A stretch of 64,000 nt of DNA from Streptomyces mangrovisoli (GCF_000974985.2 NZ_LAVA02000047.1:16110-80109), one strand, 5' to 3'; numbered from the stretch's first letter, positions 24,851 through 34,570 are shown. Notes: generated from the letters alone by a model not told the origin. Translations and numbers: made by a program.

Positions 24851-27079
24851 TCAGCCCTTCTCCAGGTACTGCTCCCGTTCCTCGTCCAGCAGGGCGTCCA
24901 GGGCGGTGCGCAGGCCGGGCAGGCCGGTGAGTTCGGGGTCGGCCGCCACCAGGGCCGTCGCCTCCTGGCGCGCCTCGGCGATGACCTCCTCGTCCTCGAT
25001 GACGGCCAGCACCCGCAGGCTGGAGCGGGCGCCGGACTGGGCCTGGCCGAGGACGTCGCCCTCGCGGCGCTGTTCGAGGTCGATGCGGGAGAGCTCGAAG
25101 CCGTCCAGGGTGGAGGCGACCGCGGTGAGCCGCTGGCGGGCCGGGCTGGCCTCGGGCATCTCGCTGACCAGCAGGCAGAGTCCGGGCGCGGAGCCGCGGC
25201 CCACGCGGCCGCGCAGCTGGTGCAGCTGGGAGACGCCGAAGCGGTCCGCGTCCATGATCACCATCGCGGTGGCGTTGGGCACGTTCACGCCGACCTCGAT
25301 GACGGTGGTGGCGACCAGGACGTCGGTGTCGCCCGCGGCGAACCGGCGCATGACCGCGTCCTTGTCGTCGGGGTGCATCCTGCCGTGCAGCACCTCCACG
25401 CGCAGGCCCTTCAGCGGGCCCGCGGCGAGCTGCGCGGCGATGTCGAGGACGGCGAGCGGCGGCCGCTTCTCGGCGTCGTCGGCGGCCGCCTGCTTCGCGG
25501 CGCTCTTCTTCGGCTCGTCCTCCTCGTCGCCGATGCGCGGGCAGACGACGTACGCCTGGTGCCCGGCCGCGACCTCCTCGCGCACCCGCTCCCACGCGCG
25601 GGCGAGGAAGTGGGGCTTGTCGGCGGCCGGGACGACATGGCTGGCGATCGGCGAGCGGCCGACCGGGAGCTGGTCGAGCACGGAGGTCTCCAGGTCGCCG
25701 AAGACGGTCATCGCGACCGTGCGCGGGATCGGCGTGGCCGTCATGACCAGCAGGTGCGGCGGCTGCTTGCCCTTGCCGCGCAGGGCGTCGCGCTGCTCGA
25801 CGCCGAAGCGGTGCTGCTCGTCCACGACGACCAGGCCGAGGTCGTGGAACTGGACCTTGTCCTCGATCAGCGCGTGCGTGCCGATCACGAGACCCGCCTC
25901 GCCGGTGACGAGGTCGAGCAGCGCCTGCCGCCGGGCGGCCGCCCCCATGGAGCCGGTGAGCAGCACGACCTTGGTGGCGTGCTCGGCCCCGCCCAGCATC
26001 CCGCCCTCGGCCAGCTCGCCCATCATCTCGGTGACCGACCGGTGGTGCTGCTGGGCGAGCACCTCGGTGGGCGCGAGCATCGCGGCCTGCCCGCCCGCGT
26101 CGACCACGGCGAGCATGGCGCGCAGGGCGACCATGGTCTTACCGCTGCCCACCTCCCCTTGGAGCAGGCGGTGCATGGGGTGTTCGGTGGCGAGGTCGGT
26201 GAAGATCTCCTCGGAGACGCCCCGCTGGCCGTCGGTGAGGGTGAAGGGGAGGCGGTCGTCGAAGGCGGTGAGCAGGCCGTCGGGGCGGGGGCTGCGGGGG
26301 ACGGCCGGGAGCTGGCCGTCGGCGTGGCGGCGGCGGGCGAGGGCGACCTGGAGGACGAACGCCTCGTCCCACTTGAGGCGGTCGCGGGCGTCCGCGATGT
26401 CGGCCTTGGTGTGCGGGCGGTGGATCTTCAGCAGGGCCTCGGGCAGGGAGACCAGGCCGCGGCCCTCGCGCAGGGCCTCGGGCAGCGGGTCGAGCGCCTC
26501 CTGGGCGGTGGGCAGCACGGTCTGCACCGCCTTGGCGATCTTCCAGGACTCCAGCTTGGCGGTGGCGGGGTAGAGCGGGATGAGGGCGCCGGCCCAGCTC
26601 TCCACCGACTCCTCGGCCTCGTCGCCGGAGCCGCGCAGCAACTCGTACGCCGGATGCGCCAGTTGCAGGCGGCGGTTGAAGACGGAGACCTTGCCGGAGA
26701 ACATCGCGCGGGTGCCCGGCAGGAGTTCCTTGTGCGGCTTGTGGACCCCGCTGCCGAAGAAGACCAGCTGGAGGCGGCCGTTGCCGTCGGTGATCGTGAC
26801 CTCCAGGCGTTGACCCTTGCCGCGGGGCGCCTTGGCGGAGGCGAAGGAGTGCAGGCGCGCGTCGGCGACCATCGCGACCACCGTGACGTGCTCGTCCAGG
26901 GGGAGGTCGGCGAGGTGGGTGAGCTGCCCGCGCTCCTCGTACCTGCGGGGGTAGTGGTGCAGGAGGTCGCCGACCGTGTGCAGGCCGAGGTGCTCGGCCA
27001 TCACCTTCGCGGTGGCGGGGCCGAGCACCGACTTCAGTGGTTGTCGCAGGGGTTCTCGCAGTGCAGGCACGAGATCCAT
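24851..27079 (-). CDS. recG: ATP-dependent DNA helicase RecG
   Basis: Branched-DNA translocase that regresses stalled forks and processes recombination intermediates. 742 residues from the ATG at 27079 (MDLVPALREPLRQPLKSVLG). N-terminal wedge/OB region with HHYPRRYEERGQLT. Helicase motif I GEVGSGKTM is at about 314 and motif II VVDEQHRFG at about 418. Later come TATPIPRT and LHQLRGRVGRG. An acidic, Lys/Ala-rich segment (GDEEDEPKKSAAKQAAADD) between helicase lobes looks like an actinobacterial insertion. Eight in-frame codons upstream are ignored because the family starts here. Divergent from the Hsp90-like gene. Confidence 0.96.
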   Translation of the reverse strand: MDLVPALREPLRQPLKSVLGPATAKVMAEHLGLHTVGDLLHHYPRRYEERGQLTHLADLPLDEHVTVVAMVADARLHSFASAKAPRGKGQRLEVTITDGNGRLQLVFFGSGVHKPHKELLPGTRAMFSGKVSVFNRRLQLAHPAYELLRGSGDEAEESVESWAGALIPLYPATAKLESWKIAKAVQTVLPTAQEALDPLPEALREGRGLVSLPEALLKIHRPHTKADIADARDRLKWDEAFVLQVALARRRHADGQLPAVPRSPRPDGLLTAFDDRLPFTLTDGQRGVSEEIFTDLATEHPMHRLLQGEVGSGKTMVALRAMLAVVDAGGQAAMLAPTEVLAQQHHRSVTEMMGELAEGGMLGGAEHATKVVLLTGSMGAAARRQALLDLVTGEAGLVIGTHALIEDKVQFHDLGLVVVDEQHRFGVEQRDALRGKGKQPPHLLVMTATPIPRTVAMTVFGDLETSVLDQLPVGRSPIASHVVPAADKPHFLARAWERVREEVAAGHQAYVVCPRIGDEEDEPKKSAAKQAAADDAEKRPPLAVLDIAAQLAAGPLKGLRVEVLHGRMHPDDKDAVMRRFAAGDTDVLVATTVIEVGVNVPNATAMVIMDADRFGVSQLHQLRGRVGRGSAPGLCLLVSEMPEASPARQRLTAVASTLDGFELSRIDLEQRREGDVLGQAQSGARSSLRVLAVIEDEEVIAEARQEATALVAADPELTGLPGLRTALDALLDEEREQYLEKG

Positions 27080-27245
27080 TGCACACCACACCACCGACAA
27101 CACCGGTCAATCCCGGGAAACCCCTGGTCAGGCGGCTCGTTCCGGCTTTAGGATGACGCGCTCCGGCCATCCCCCCGCGGTCGCCGCCTCACACGGGACC
27201 GCCCGACCCCGCGCCGACGTCTCTCCCCCCACCGGCGCTGCGACG

Positions 27246-29072
27246 ATGGACTCCCAGACCTCACAGTCATCCCAGGTACCCCCGTCACCTCACACGTTCC
27301 AGGTCGACCTGCGCGGTCTGGTGGACCTGCTCTCCCATCACCTGTACTCCAGCCCCCGGGTCTATCTGCGCGAGCTGTTGCAGAACGCGGTGGACGCGAT
27401 CACCGCGCGGCTGGCCGAGGACCCCGATGCCCCGGCCCGGGTGCGGCTGCACGCCGAGAACGGCGCGCTGCGCGTGGAGGACACCGGCGTCGGGCTCACC
27501 GAGTCCGACGTGCACAGCCTGCTGGCGACCATCGGGCGCAGCTCCAAGCGCGCGGAGGGGCTCCAGGAGGCCCGTGCCGACTTCCTCGGGCAGTTCGGCA
27601 TCGGGCTGCTGGCCTGTTTCGTGGTCGCCGAACGGATCCGGGTGGTCAGCCGCAGCGCCCGTACCCCCGGCGCGCCGCCGGTGGAGTGGACGGCGTGCGA
27701 CGACGGCTCGTACACCGTGCGCACGCTGCCCGACGAGGCCCGTCCCGAGCCGGGCACGACCGTGCATCTGACGGCCCGCGCCGGGGCGGCCGAGTGGCTG
27801 TCCGGGGAGCGGGTGCTCGCGCTGGCGCGGGACTTCGGTTCGCTGCTGCCGTACGACGTGCGGGTGGGCGAGGAGGCCGTCACCGATCTGCCGGCGCCCT
27901 GGGCCCGCTCGTACCCCTCCCCGGCGAACCGGCGGGTGGCGCTGGCCCGGCACTGCCATGAGCTGTTCGGCTTCGCGCCGCTCGACTCCATCGCGCTGGA
28001 CGTGCCGCTCGCCGGGATCCGCGGGGTGGCGTACGTGCTGCCCTCGGCGGTCAGTCCGGCGCAGCGGGCGACCCACCGGGTGCATCTGAAGGGGATGCTG
28101 CTCACCGAGCGGGCCGAACAGCTGCTGCCCGAGTGGGCGTTCTTCGTGCGCTGCGTGCTGGACACGGACAGTCTGCGGCCGACCGCGTCGCGCGAGTCGC
28201 TGTACGAGGACGAGACGCTGGCGGCCGTGCGGGAGGCGCTGGGCGAGCGGATCCGGTCGTGGCTGACGGGGCTCGCGGCGGGCGATCCGGAGCGGCTCGC
28301 GGCGTTCCTCGCGGTGCACCACCTGGGCGTGAAGTCGCTGGCCCGGCACGACGCGGAGATGCTGCGCACGATGCTGCCGTGGCTGCCGTTCGAGACGACC
28401 GACGGGCGGCTGTCGCTGGAGGAGTTCGCGCGGCGCCACCCGGTGGTGCACTTCTCGCGGACGGTGGAGGAGTACCGGCAGGTCGCCCCGATCGCGTCCG
28501 CGCAGGGCGTCGGGGTGATCAACGGCGGTTACACGTACGACAGCGAGCTGGTCGAGGCGCTGCCGTCGGTGCGGCCGGGGACGGTGGTCGCGGAGCTGGA
28601 CGCGGACACGGTGACCGCGCATCTGGACGCGGTCGACCCGGCCCAGGAGCTGGCGCTGGCGGACTTCCTGGCGGCGGCGCGGGCGAAGCTGGACCCGCTG
28701 GGCTGTGACGTGGTGCTGCGCGCCTTCCATCCGCTGCTGGTGCCCGCGCTGCACCTGGACGACCGGTCGGCCCGGCACGAGCAGGCCCGCGCGGAGGCCG
28801 AGGAGCAGGCGGACGACCTGTGGGCGGGCATCCTCGGTTCGATGCGCGGCAGCGCGCCGCGGGCGCGGCTGGTGCTCAACCATCTCAATCCGCTGATCCG
28901 CAGGATCAGCTCGCTCAAGGACCCGGAACTGATCGGCACCGCCGCGGAGTCCCTGTACGGGCAGGCGCTGCTGATGGCGCAGCGCCCGCTGCGGCCGGCC
29001 GACTCGGCGCTGCTGAACCGGGCGTTCATCGGCCTCCTGGAGTGGGCCACACACGCGGAGGACGGTCACTGA
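27246..29072 (+). CDS. Hsp90-family (GHKL) ATPase, accessory type
   Basis: 608 residues from the ATG at 27246. The N-terminal ATP-binding domain keeps the GHKL motifs: LRELLQNAVDA with catalytic Glu43 and Asn47, EDTGVGLTE (Asp79, Gly81, Gly83), and GQFGIGLLACFVV (115-127). The middle region carries TASRESLYEDE, corresponding to the Hsp90 catalytic-loop segment (RxxLxD type). The C-terminal third is divergent and there is no MEEVD-like end. It shares a base with the start of the TPR-like gene (TGATG), so the pair is coupled. On the strand opposite its neighbours, between recG and the DAK gene. Annotated relatives are simply called HSP90 family protein; the client or role is unknown. Confidence 0.88.
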   Translation: MDSQTSQSSQVPPSPHTFQVDLRGLVDLLSHHLYSSPRVYLRELLQNAVDAITARLAEDPDAPARVRLHAENGALRVEDTGVGLTESDVHSLLATIGRSSKRAEGLQEARADFLGQFGIGLLACFVVAERIRVVSRSARTPGAPPVEWTACDDGSYTVRTLPDEARPEPGTTVHLTARAGAAEWLSGERVLALARDFGSLLPYDVRVGEEAVTDLPAPWARSYPSPANRRVALARHCHELFGFAPLDSIALDVPLAGIRGVAYVLPSAVSPAQRATHRVHLKGMLLTERAEQLLPEWAFFVRCVLDTDSLRPTASRESLYEDETLAAVREALGERIRSWLTGLAAGDPERLAAFLAVHHLGVKSLARHDAEMLRTMLPWLPFETTDGRLSLEEFARRHPVVHFSRTVEEYRQVAPIASAQGVGVINGGYTYDSELVEALPSVRPGTVVAELDADTVTAHLDAVDPAQELALADFLAAARAKLDPLGCDVVLRAFHPLLVPALHLDDRSARHEQARAEAEEQADDLWAGILGSMRGSAPRARLVLNHLNPLIRRISSLKDPELIGTAAESLYGQALLMAQRPLRPADSALLNRAFIGLLEWATHAEDGH

Positions 29073-32005
29073 TGGACCAGATCACCGACTTCGACGGGCT
29101 GCGCCGGGCGATGGCGGAGAACTCCGAGCGGCCGGAGGGTCCGGCCCGCAACGCGCGGGCGGAGCGGCTGCTCACGGAGGCGGAGCGGCTGAACATCCCG
29201 CTCGCCGTGATCGAGGCGCTCGGGCACCAGTTGAAGGTCTACAACTACAGCTCCGAGAAGGACAAGATGTTCGTCCCGTTCGCGCGGCTGCTGCGCCTGT
29301 GGGACGAGCGGCCCGAGGACTTCGACGCGTACGAGACGCACTCGTTGCACTGGGTCTTCAAGTGGATGTCGGCGGGGATGCTGGACCAGCCGCATGTGCC
29401 GCTCGCCTCGATCGAGAAGTGGCTCGGCGAGATGGAGCACCGGTACCGGCTGGCCGGGCACTCCGAACGGGCCGTGCGCAGCGCGGAGTTCAGTGTGGCC
29501 GCGCATCTGGGCGATCTGCCGCGCGCGGAGCGGGCGTACGCGGCGTGGCTCGCGGCGGACCGGGACAGCATGGCCGACTGCCACGCGTGCGAGCTGCACG
29601 GGCAGGGCGAGTGGCAGGCGCGGCGGGGCCGGGACGCGGAGGCGGTCGAGTTGTGGCGGCCGGTCCTCGACGGGGAGTTCAGCTGCGCGCACGAGCCGCA
29701 CGCGGTGCTCGCGTCCTCGCTGGTGCCGCTGTTGCGGCTGGGCCGGGCGGACGAGGCCCGCGCGCACCATCTGCGCGGGCTGCGGCTGGTGCGGCCGATG
29801 GAGAGCATGCGGGCCGCGTACGCCGACCATGTGGAGTTCTGCGCGCTCAGCGGCAACGAGGCGCGGGGGCTGGAACTGCTCGCGGAGCGGCCGGCGTACT
29901 TCACGGACGGCGGGCAGCCGAGGAGCCGGCTGGACTTCCTGGCGGTGGTGGCGCTGCTGATGGACCGGCTGGCCGGGGCGGGGCTGGGCGGGCAGCGGGT
30001 GCCGGGGCCCGCGGGGCGGTCGTGGACGGCGGGCGACCTGGCGGCGCACGCGCGCGCGGAGGCGCTGGAGCTGGCCGCGCGGTTCGACGCGCGCAACGGG
30101 ACGCCGTACGTCGGTGAGCGCACGCGGGAGCGGATGGCTCAGGTTCCGCTGGTGGAGCGGCTGCCGCTCGGGGTGCGGGCGGCGGCCCGGCCCGCCGCGG
30201 CGGCCGCGGGGCCGGTGGCGGCCGCCGCGGAGAGCGGCGCCGGCGCGCCGGACGTGGCGGAGCTGCTCGCCGAGGCGCGGCGGCAGTCGGACACGCTGCG
30301 GCCGCACGCGCTCCAGGCGTGGGAGGCGGTCGCGCGGGCGGCGGAGGGCGCCGAGCTGGACGCGCGGGCCCGCGCGGAGATCGCCGATCACGAGGCGATG
30401 GGCCGCGGCCCGGAGGGGGTCGCTCTGTTCGAGCGGGCGGCGGAGCTGTACGCGGAGGCGGGCGACCCCGGGGAGGCGCTGGCGGCACGCGCGCGTGGCG
30501 CGTACGTGCGGGCCCTGTCGGGTGAGGTGGCGGAGGCGGTCGATGCGGTCGCGGAGCCGTACGACCAGGTGCTCGCGCTGTACGCCGAGGAGGGCACCGA
30601 GGTGCCGCAGACCGCGTCGGTGCTGATGAGCCGGGCGCGGGTCCTGATGCGCCGGGTGCACGAGGGCGATGCGGCGAGTGCGGCGGGGGCGGACGCGGAG
30701 CGGGCGGTGCGAGAGGTGCTGGCGTTCGTCGGCGGGCACATCGGGGACGACGTGCGGCTGGCGGCGCGGGCGGCGGAGGCGCGGGCGATGCTCGCGGAGC
30801 TGGCGGAGCACGCCGGGGACACCGAGCGGGCGGCGGATCTGTTCCGGCGGGCCGCGCACGACTTCGTGGTGCGGGGGCTGCCGTGGTTCGCGGTGGAGTA
30901 CGAGGTGCGGGTGGCCGCGCTCGCCCACCAGCTCGACGACATGGCGGAGGCGGAGCGGGCGGTGCGGGCCGCGCTGGAGCACGGGGGGCCGTATCTGGAG
31001 CCGGTGGGCCGGGCCCAGCTGCACCTTCAGCTGGCGGAGCTGGTGGGGGGCCGCGGGGAGGCGGTGGAGGGCGCGGAGCACGCGCTGCAGGCCGCGCACT
31101 GGGCCGACGAGGCCGGGCAGGGGCCGACGCTGGGCGCCTGGGCGCGGCATCAGCTCGGCGGCTTCCTCCTTCGGCAGGGACGTTTCGCCGAGGCGGCGGA
31201 GGTACTGGAGTCGGCGCTGCCGGAGCTGACGGCGGAGATCCACGGCGACGGTGCGGTGGTGCAGACGCAGTGGTGGCTGGGCGACTGCCTGAGCGCGCTC
31301 GGGGAGCATCGCGCGGCGGCGGAGCGGCGGCTCGAGGCCGCGGAGATCGCCCGGCTCTGGCCCGAGCAGCAGGACCACGCGACGCTCGCGCATCTGGCCG
31401 GGGAGTCGCTGAGCCGCGCGGAGCTGCCGGCGGAGGCGGACCGGGCGTACGCGCGGGCGGGCGATCTGTGGCGCGAGCTCGGCAACGTGCCCCGGCTGGT
31501 GCGCGCCCTGCGCGCCCGCGCGTGGCTGGCGCTGCGGGCGGACGAGGACGCGGGGCTCGACGAGGCGCGGGCGCTGATGACGGCGGCGCTGGAGGAGTGC
31601 CGTACGGCGTTGGCGGACGCTCCCGACGACGAGGCCGGGCGTGCCGACCTCCGTGCCGAACTGGGCAACACCCACCGGCAGTTCGGGGACCTGCTGGCCC
31701 GGTCGGTGGCGGAGGAGGCGGAGGACGCGTCGATCCGCGCGGCGTTCGAGGAGGCGTTGTCCCATCTGGCGGAGGCGATCACGGTGTTCGCCTCGCTGGG
31801 GCCGGACGCGCTGCACAGCCGTACCGGGGCGGAACTGGCCGCGGGGTGGCTGGAGGCGGACCTGGGGCGGCCGTCGGCGGCGGCGGCGCGGGCGCGGGTC
31901 GTTCTGGCGGCGTACGAGTCCGGCGGTACGGGGGCTCCCGACGAGGAGACGGTTGCGGCCCGCCGCACGGAGGCCCACCAACTGCTGGACCTACCGGAGG
32001 AGTAG
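29072..32005 (+). CDS. Large TPR-like helical partner of the Hsp90-family ATPase
   Basis: 977 residues from the ATG at 29072, overlapping the Hsp90 stop by one base. No signal peptide or membrane segment. The N-terminal part (1-110) is non-repetitive: MDQITDFDGLRRAMAENSER, then LKVYNYSSEKDKMFVPFARL. From about 130 to the end there are many TPR-like helical pairs, such as RAERAYAAWLAADRDSMADC, EAEALFERA-type turns, AERAVRAALEHGGPYLEPVG and HLQLAELVGGRGEAVEGAEH. Very Ala/Glu/Arg rich. Tandem TPRs are classic Hsp90 co-chaperone modules in eukaryotes, which fits the pairing, though that link is inference. No enzymatic motif seen. A cluster of interspersed repeats follows the stop. Confidence 0.8.
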   Translation: MDQITDFDGLRRAMAENSERPEGPARNARAERLLTEAERLNIPLAVIEALGHQLKVYNYSSEKDKMFVPFARLLRLWDERPEDFDAYETHSLHWVFKWMSAGMLDQPHVPLASIEKWLGEMEHRYRLAGHSERAVRSAEFSVAAHLGDLPRAERAYAAWLAADRDSMADCHACELHGQGEWQARRGRDAEAVELWRPVLDGEFSCAHEPHAVLASSLVPLLRLGRADEARAHHLRGLRLVRPMESMRAAYADHVEFCALSGNEARGLELLAERPAYFTDGGQPRSRLDFLAVVALLMDRLAGAGLGGQRVPGPAGRSWTAGDLAAHARAEALELAARFDARNGTPYVGERTRERMAQVPLVERLPLGVRAAARPAAAAAGPVAAAAESGAGAPDVAELLAEARRQSDTLRPHALQAWEAVARAAEGAELDARARAEIADHEAMGRGPEGVALFERAAELYAEAGDPGEALAARARGAYVRALSGEVAEAVDAVAEPYDQVLALYAEEGTEVPQTASVLMSRARVLMRRVHEGDAASAAGADAERAVREVLAFVGGHIGDDVRLAARAAEARAMLAELAEHAGDTERAADLFRRAAHDFVVRGLPWFAVEYEVRVAALAHQLDDMAEAERAVRAALEHGGPYLEPVGRAQLHLQLAELVGGRGEAVEGAEHALQAAHWADEAGQGPTLGAWARHQLGGFLLRQGRFAEAAEVLESALPELTAEIHGDGAVVQTQWWLGDCLSALGEHRAAAERRLEAAEIARLWPEQQDHATLAHLAGESLSRAELPAEADRAYARAGDLWRELGNVPRLVRALRARAWLALRADEDAGLDEARALMTAALEECRTALADAPDDEAGRADLRAELGNTHRQFGDLLARSVAEEAEDASIRAAFEEALSHLAEAITVFASLGPDALHSRTGAELAAGWLEADLGRPSAAAARARVVLAAYESGGTGAPDEETVAARRTEAHQLLDLPEE

Positions 32006-32025
32006 GGGCTCCCCGGCCGCGGGCC

Positions 32026-32228
32026 CCGTCCCCTGATTGCGCAGTTCCCCGCGCCCCTGTTGGGGCATGTGCGGCGCCGTCGTGGTCGCTCGCGCAGTTC
32101 CCCGCGCCCCTTTCGGGGCGCGTCCGGATCCGGCGCCCTGAAGGGGCGCGGGGAACTGCGCGACCAGCCACGACGAACCCGCACGGTTGCCGACAGGGGC
32201 GCGGGGAACTGCGCGAGCGGCCACGGCG
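32026..32228. repeat. Four copies of the interspersed GC-rich repeat, head-to-head
   Basis: Two reverse copies (about 32034-32062 and 32078-32118) are followed by two forward copies (about 32140-32177 and 32194-32228), all with GGGGCGCGGGGAACTGCGCG or its complement. The inner pair forms a long inverted repeat. It fills the gap between the convergent TPR-like and DAK genes and may act as a bidirectional terminator. Confidence 0.85.
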
Positions 32229-32281
32229 GTGCCGCACGGGTCCGGGGCGGAGTCGGGGGCGGGGTGGAGTCGGGGTGGGGG

Positions 32282-34018
32282 CTACTCCACGCCGATCAGG
32301 AGGACCGCGTCCTGGCCGCCGTGGTAGGTGATCGTGTCGACCGCCAGGTACGACTCCCGGACACGCGATTCCAGATGGGCAGCGATCCCCGTGGGCGCGT
32401 CGTCGCCCAGGACCAGGGTGACCAGTTCTCCCCCGGCCGCGAGCATGCGGTCCAGGACCGCTTCGGCCGTCGCCGTGACGTCCGCGCCGATGACCGCGAC
32501 GTCGCCGTCTATCAGGCCGAGCACGTCGCCCGCCTGGCAGATGCCGGCCATCGTCCAGGACTGGCGTTCGGCGACGGCCACCTCCGCGTAGCGGGTGGCG
32601 CCCGCCGCCGACGTCATCTGGACGACGTCCTCGTCGAAGCGCCGCTCCGGCTCGTGGACGGCGAGCGCGGCGATGCCCTGGACCGGCGACCGGGTCGGGA
32701 TGAGGGCCACCCGGATGCCCTCGGCGCGGGCCTGGTCGGCCGCCGCGGCCGCGGTCAGCCGCAAATCGGCGTCGTTGGGCAGCAGGACGACCTCGCGCGC
32801 GTGGGCCCGCCGTACGGCCTCCACCAGTTCCCCGCTCGCGAGCGGCTCCTCCGGGCGGGCGAGCACCGTCGTCGCGCCCGCCTCGGTGTACAGGCCGGCC
32901 AGCCCCGCCCCCGGCACGGCCGCCACGACGGCGCGCTGGACGCGTTCGCGGGCCGGCCGTTCGGCCCCGGTGGTGTGCACGTCGCCCGCGCCGAAGTGGG
33001 TGATCCTGATCCGGTACGGCCGCCCCGCCTCGACCCCCGCCTCGACGGCGGCCCCCGCGTCGTCCACGTGGACGTGCACGTTCCACAGTCCGTCGCCGCC
33101 GACCACGACGAGCGAGTCGCCGAGCGTGTCCAGCCGTTCCCGCAGCCGCGCGACCGGCGCGTCCGCCGCCTCCAGCAGATACGTCACCTCGAAGGCGGGA
33201 CCGCCGTCCTCCGGGGTCTCGGGTCCGTCGGCGCAGACGACGGCGTGCACCGCCTCAGGCGCGGTCTCCCCGCCCGTGTCCGCCCCGGCCGCGGGCGCGG
33301 CGGACACGGCCACCGGTTCCACCGCGGGCGGCTCCCCCGTGAAGGTCTCCACCAGCGCCGCGAGCACGGCGACCAGTCCCCGCCCGCCCGCGTCCACGAC
33401 GCCCGCGCGGGCGAGCACCGCCAGCTGCCCCGGCGTGGCGGCCAGCGCCGCGCGCGCTCCTTCGTAGGCGGCCAGCGCGACCGTGCCGCAGTCGCCCTCG
33501 GTCCCGGCGGCGGCGTCGGCGGCGGCCGAGGCGACCGACAGGACGGTGCCCTCCACCGGGTGGGCCACGGCCTGCCGTGCCGAGTCGGCCGCGTGCCGCA
33601 GCGCGAGCCGCAGCCCCGGGCCGTCCGTGTGAGGTGTCTCACCGCCGTCGGCGAACACCTGGGCCATGCCGCGCAGCAGCTGCGCCAGGATCGTGCCCGA
33701 GTTGCCCCGCGCGCCGATCAGCGCGCCGTGCGCCATCGCGTGCACCGCGTCCGCGAGCGAGGGCCCCGCGGTCCGGCCGGGGGCCGCCGCACGGCCCGCG
33801 TCCCGGCCGGCCTCGTGGCCGGCGAAGACCGCCTCGACGGCGGTCGCCGCGGACTCCAGCGTCAGATAGAGGTTGGTGCCGGTATCCCCGTCCGCGACCG
33901 GGTACACGTTGATCGCGTCGATCTCCCCGCGGACCTGCCCCAGCGCCCGCAGCGCGAGGCCGCACCAGCTGCGCACCGCGAGAGCATCGAGGAATGTCTG
34001 CGGCACCTGCGCCACCAC
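32282..34018 (-). CDS. DAK-domain protein (FakA/YloV-like)
   Basis: 578 residues. An N-terminal DhaL-type kinase domain has the metal-binding aspartates in NVYPVADGDTGTN (about 37-49) and GARGNSGTILAQLLRG. The C-terminal DegV-linked region includes FEVTYLLEA and DTITYHGGQDAVLLIGVE. The family includes FakA, which phosphorylates fatty acids bound to FakB/DegV, so a role in fatty-acid kinase chemistry is plausible. I chose the GTG at 34018 because AAGGAGG lies five bases upstream. A GTG at 34015 or the in-frame codon at 34114 are alternatives. Next to rpmB, as in many actinobacteria and firmicutes. The 262-bp gap to rpmB carries both promoters, not resolved here. Confidence 0.88.
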   Translation of the reverse strand: MVAQVPQTFLDALAVRSWCGLALRALGQVRGEIDAINVYPVADGDTGTNLYLTLESAATAVEAVFAGHEAGRDAGRAAAPGRTAGPSLADAVHAMAHGALIGARGNSGTILAQLLRGMAQVFADGGETPHTDGPGLRLALRHAADSARQAVAHPVEGTVLSVASAAADAAAGTEGDCGTVALAAYEGARAALAATPGQLAVLARAGVVDAGGRGLVAVLAALVETFTGEPPAVEPVAVSAAPAAGADTGGETAPEAVHAVVCADGPETPEDGGPAFEVTYLLEAADAPVARLRERLDTLGDSLVVVGGDGLWNVHVHVDDAGAAVEAGVEAGRPYRIRITHFGAGDVHTTGAERPARERVQRAVVAAVPGAGLAGLYTEAGATTVLARPEEPLASGELVEAVRRAHAREVVLLPNDADLRLTAAAAADQARAEGIRVALIPTRSPVQGIAALAVHEPERRFDEDVVQMTSAAGATRYAEVAVAERQSWTMAGICQAGDVLGLIDGDVAVIGADVTATAEAVLDRMLAAGGELVTLVLGDDAPTGIAAHLESRVRESYLAVDTITYHGGQDAVLLIGVE

Positions 34019-34280
34019 CTGCGCCTCCTTGAGCCGGCCGGACGTGGGAGGCAGCGTAGACCCCGGACGGCCGTTCCCCGGAACAGGGCCGTGCGCGGGC
34101 TCCTGAGCTGCCATGGTAGTTTCGTTCTACGGACGCAGTCGTTGTATGCTGCTCCGGTTGCCCGATGCAGATCGGGCATTCTCCCCCTGGCACCGCCATT
34201 CAGGTCTCTGATCCTTACGATCTCGATTCCCGGCATGCCGGGACCAACCGTAAGTGCATCTGAAGTCTTTGGAGTGACCC

Positions 34281-34466
34281 GTGGCTGCCAACTGCGACGT
34301 CTGCGGCAAGGGGCCGGGCTTCGGCAACAACATCTCGCACTCGCACCGCCGTACGTCTCGCCGCTGGAACCCCAACATCCAGCGCGTTCGTACCGTGGTC
34401 GGCGGGACGCCGAAGCGCGTCAACGCTTGCACCTCGTGCATCAAGGCCGGCAAGGTCTCGCGCTGA
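34281..34466 (+). CDS. rpmB: Ribosomal protein L28
   Basis: 61-residue 50S protein from the GTG at 34281, with GGAG six bases before. MAANCDVCGKGPGFGNNISH is the family start. CxxC pairs CDVC and CTSC mark the zinc-binding paralogue type, commonly the housekeeping form. It is divergent from the DAK gene and followed by a strong terminator. Confidence 0.97.
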   Translation: MAANCDVCGKGPGFGNNISHSHRRTSRRWNPNIQRVRTVVGGTPKRVNACTSCIKAGKVSR

Positions 34467-34501
34467 CACCGCGCGTGGCACCTGTCCGGTCCACTGCACT
34501 A

Positions 34502-34533
34502 AGCCGGTTCACCTGAGGGTGGACCGGCTTTTT
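34502..34533 (+). terminator. Rho-independent terminator after rpmB
   Basis: Arms AGCCGGTTCACC (34502-34513) and GGTGGACCGGCT (34518-34529), TGAG loop, one G-T pair, then TTTT. A classical intrinsic terminator, 36 bp after the rpmB stop. Confidence 0.92.
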
Positions 34534-34570
34534 GCTGTCCCCGAGGGCCTCTCCGGCACACGGCCCGGCC

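Noticed and set aside
29066..31981. A 971-codon minus-strand frame opposite the TPR-like gene
   Set aside because: Arg/Pro-rich shadow; the plus frame is coupled to the Hsp90 gene and has TPR-like periodicity.
27246..32005. Calling the Hsp90/TPR pair a prophage or island cargo
   Set aside because: No integrase, transposase, att repeats or clear base-composition break; only strand and context hint at insertion.
34127..34499. Minus-strand small ORFs over rpmB
   Set aside because: They overlap a certain ribosomal gene on the other strand and have no ribosome site.
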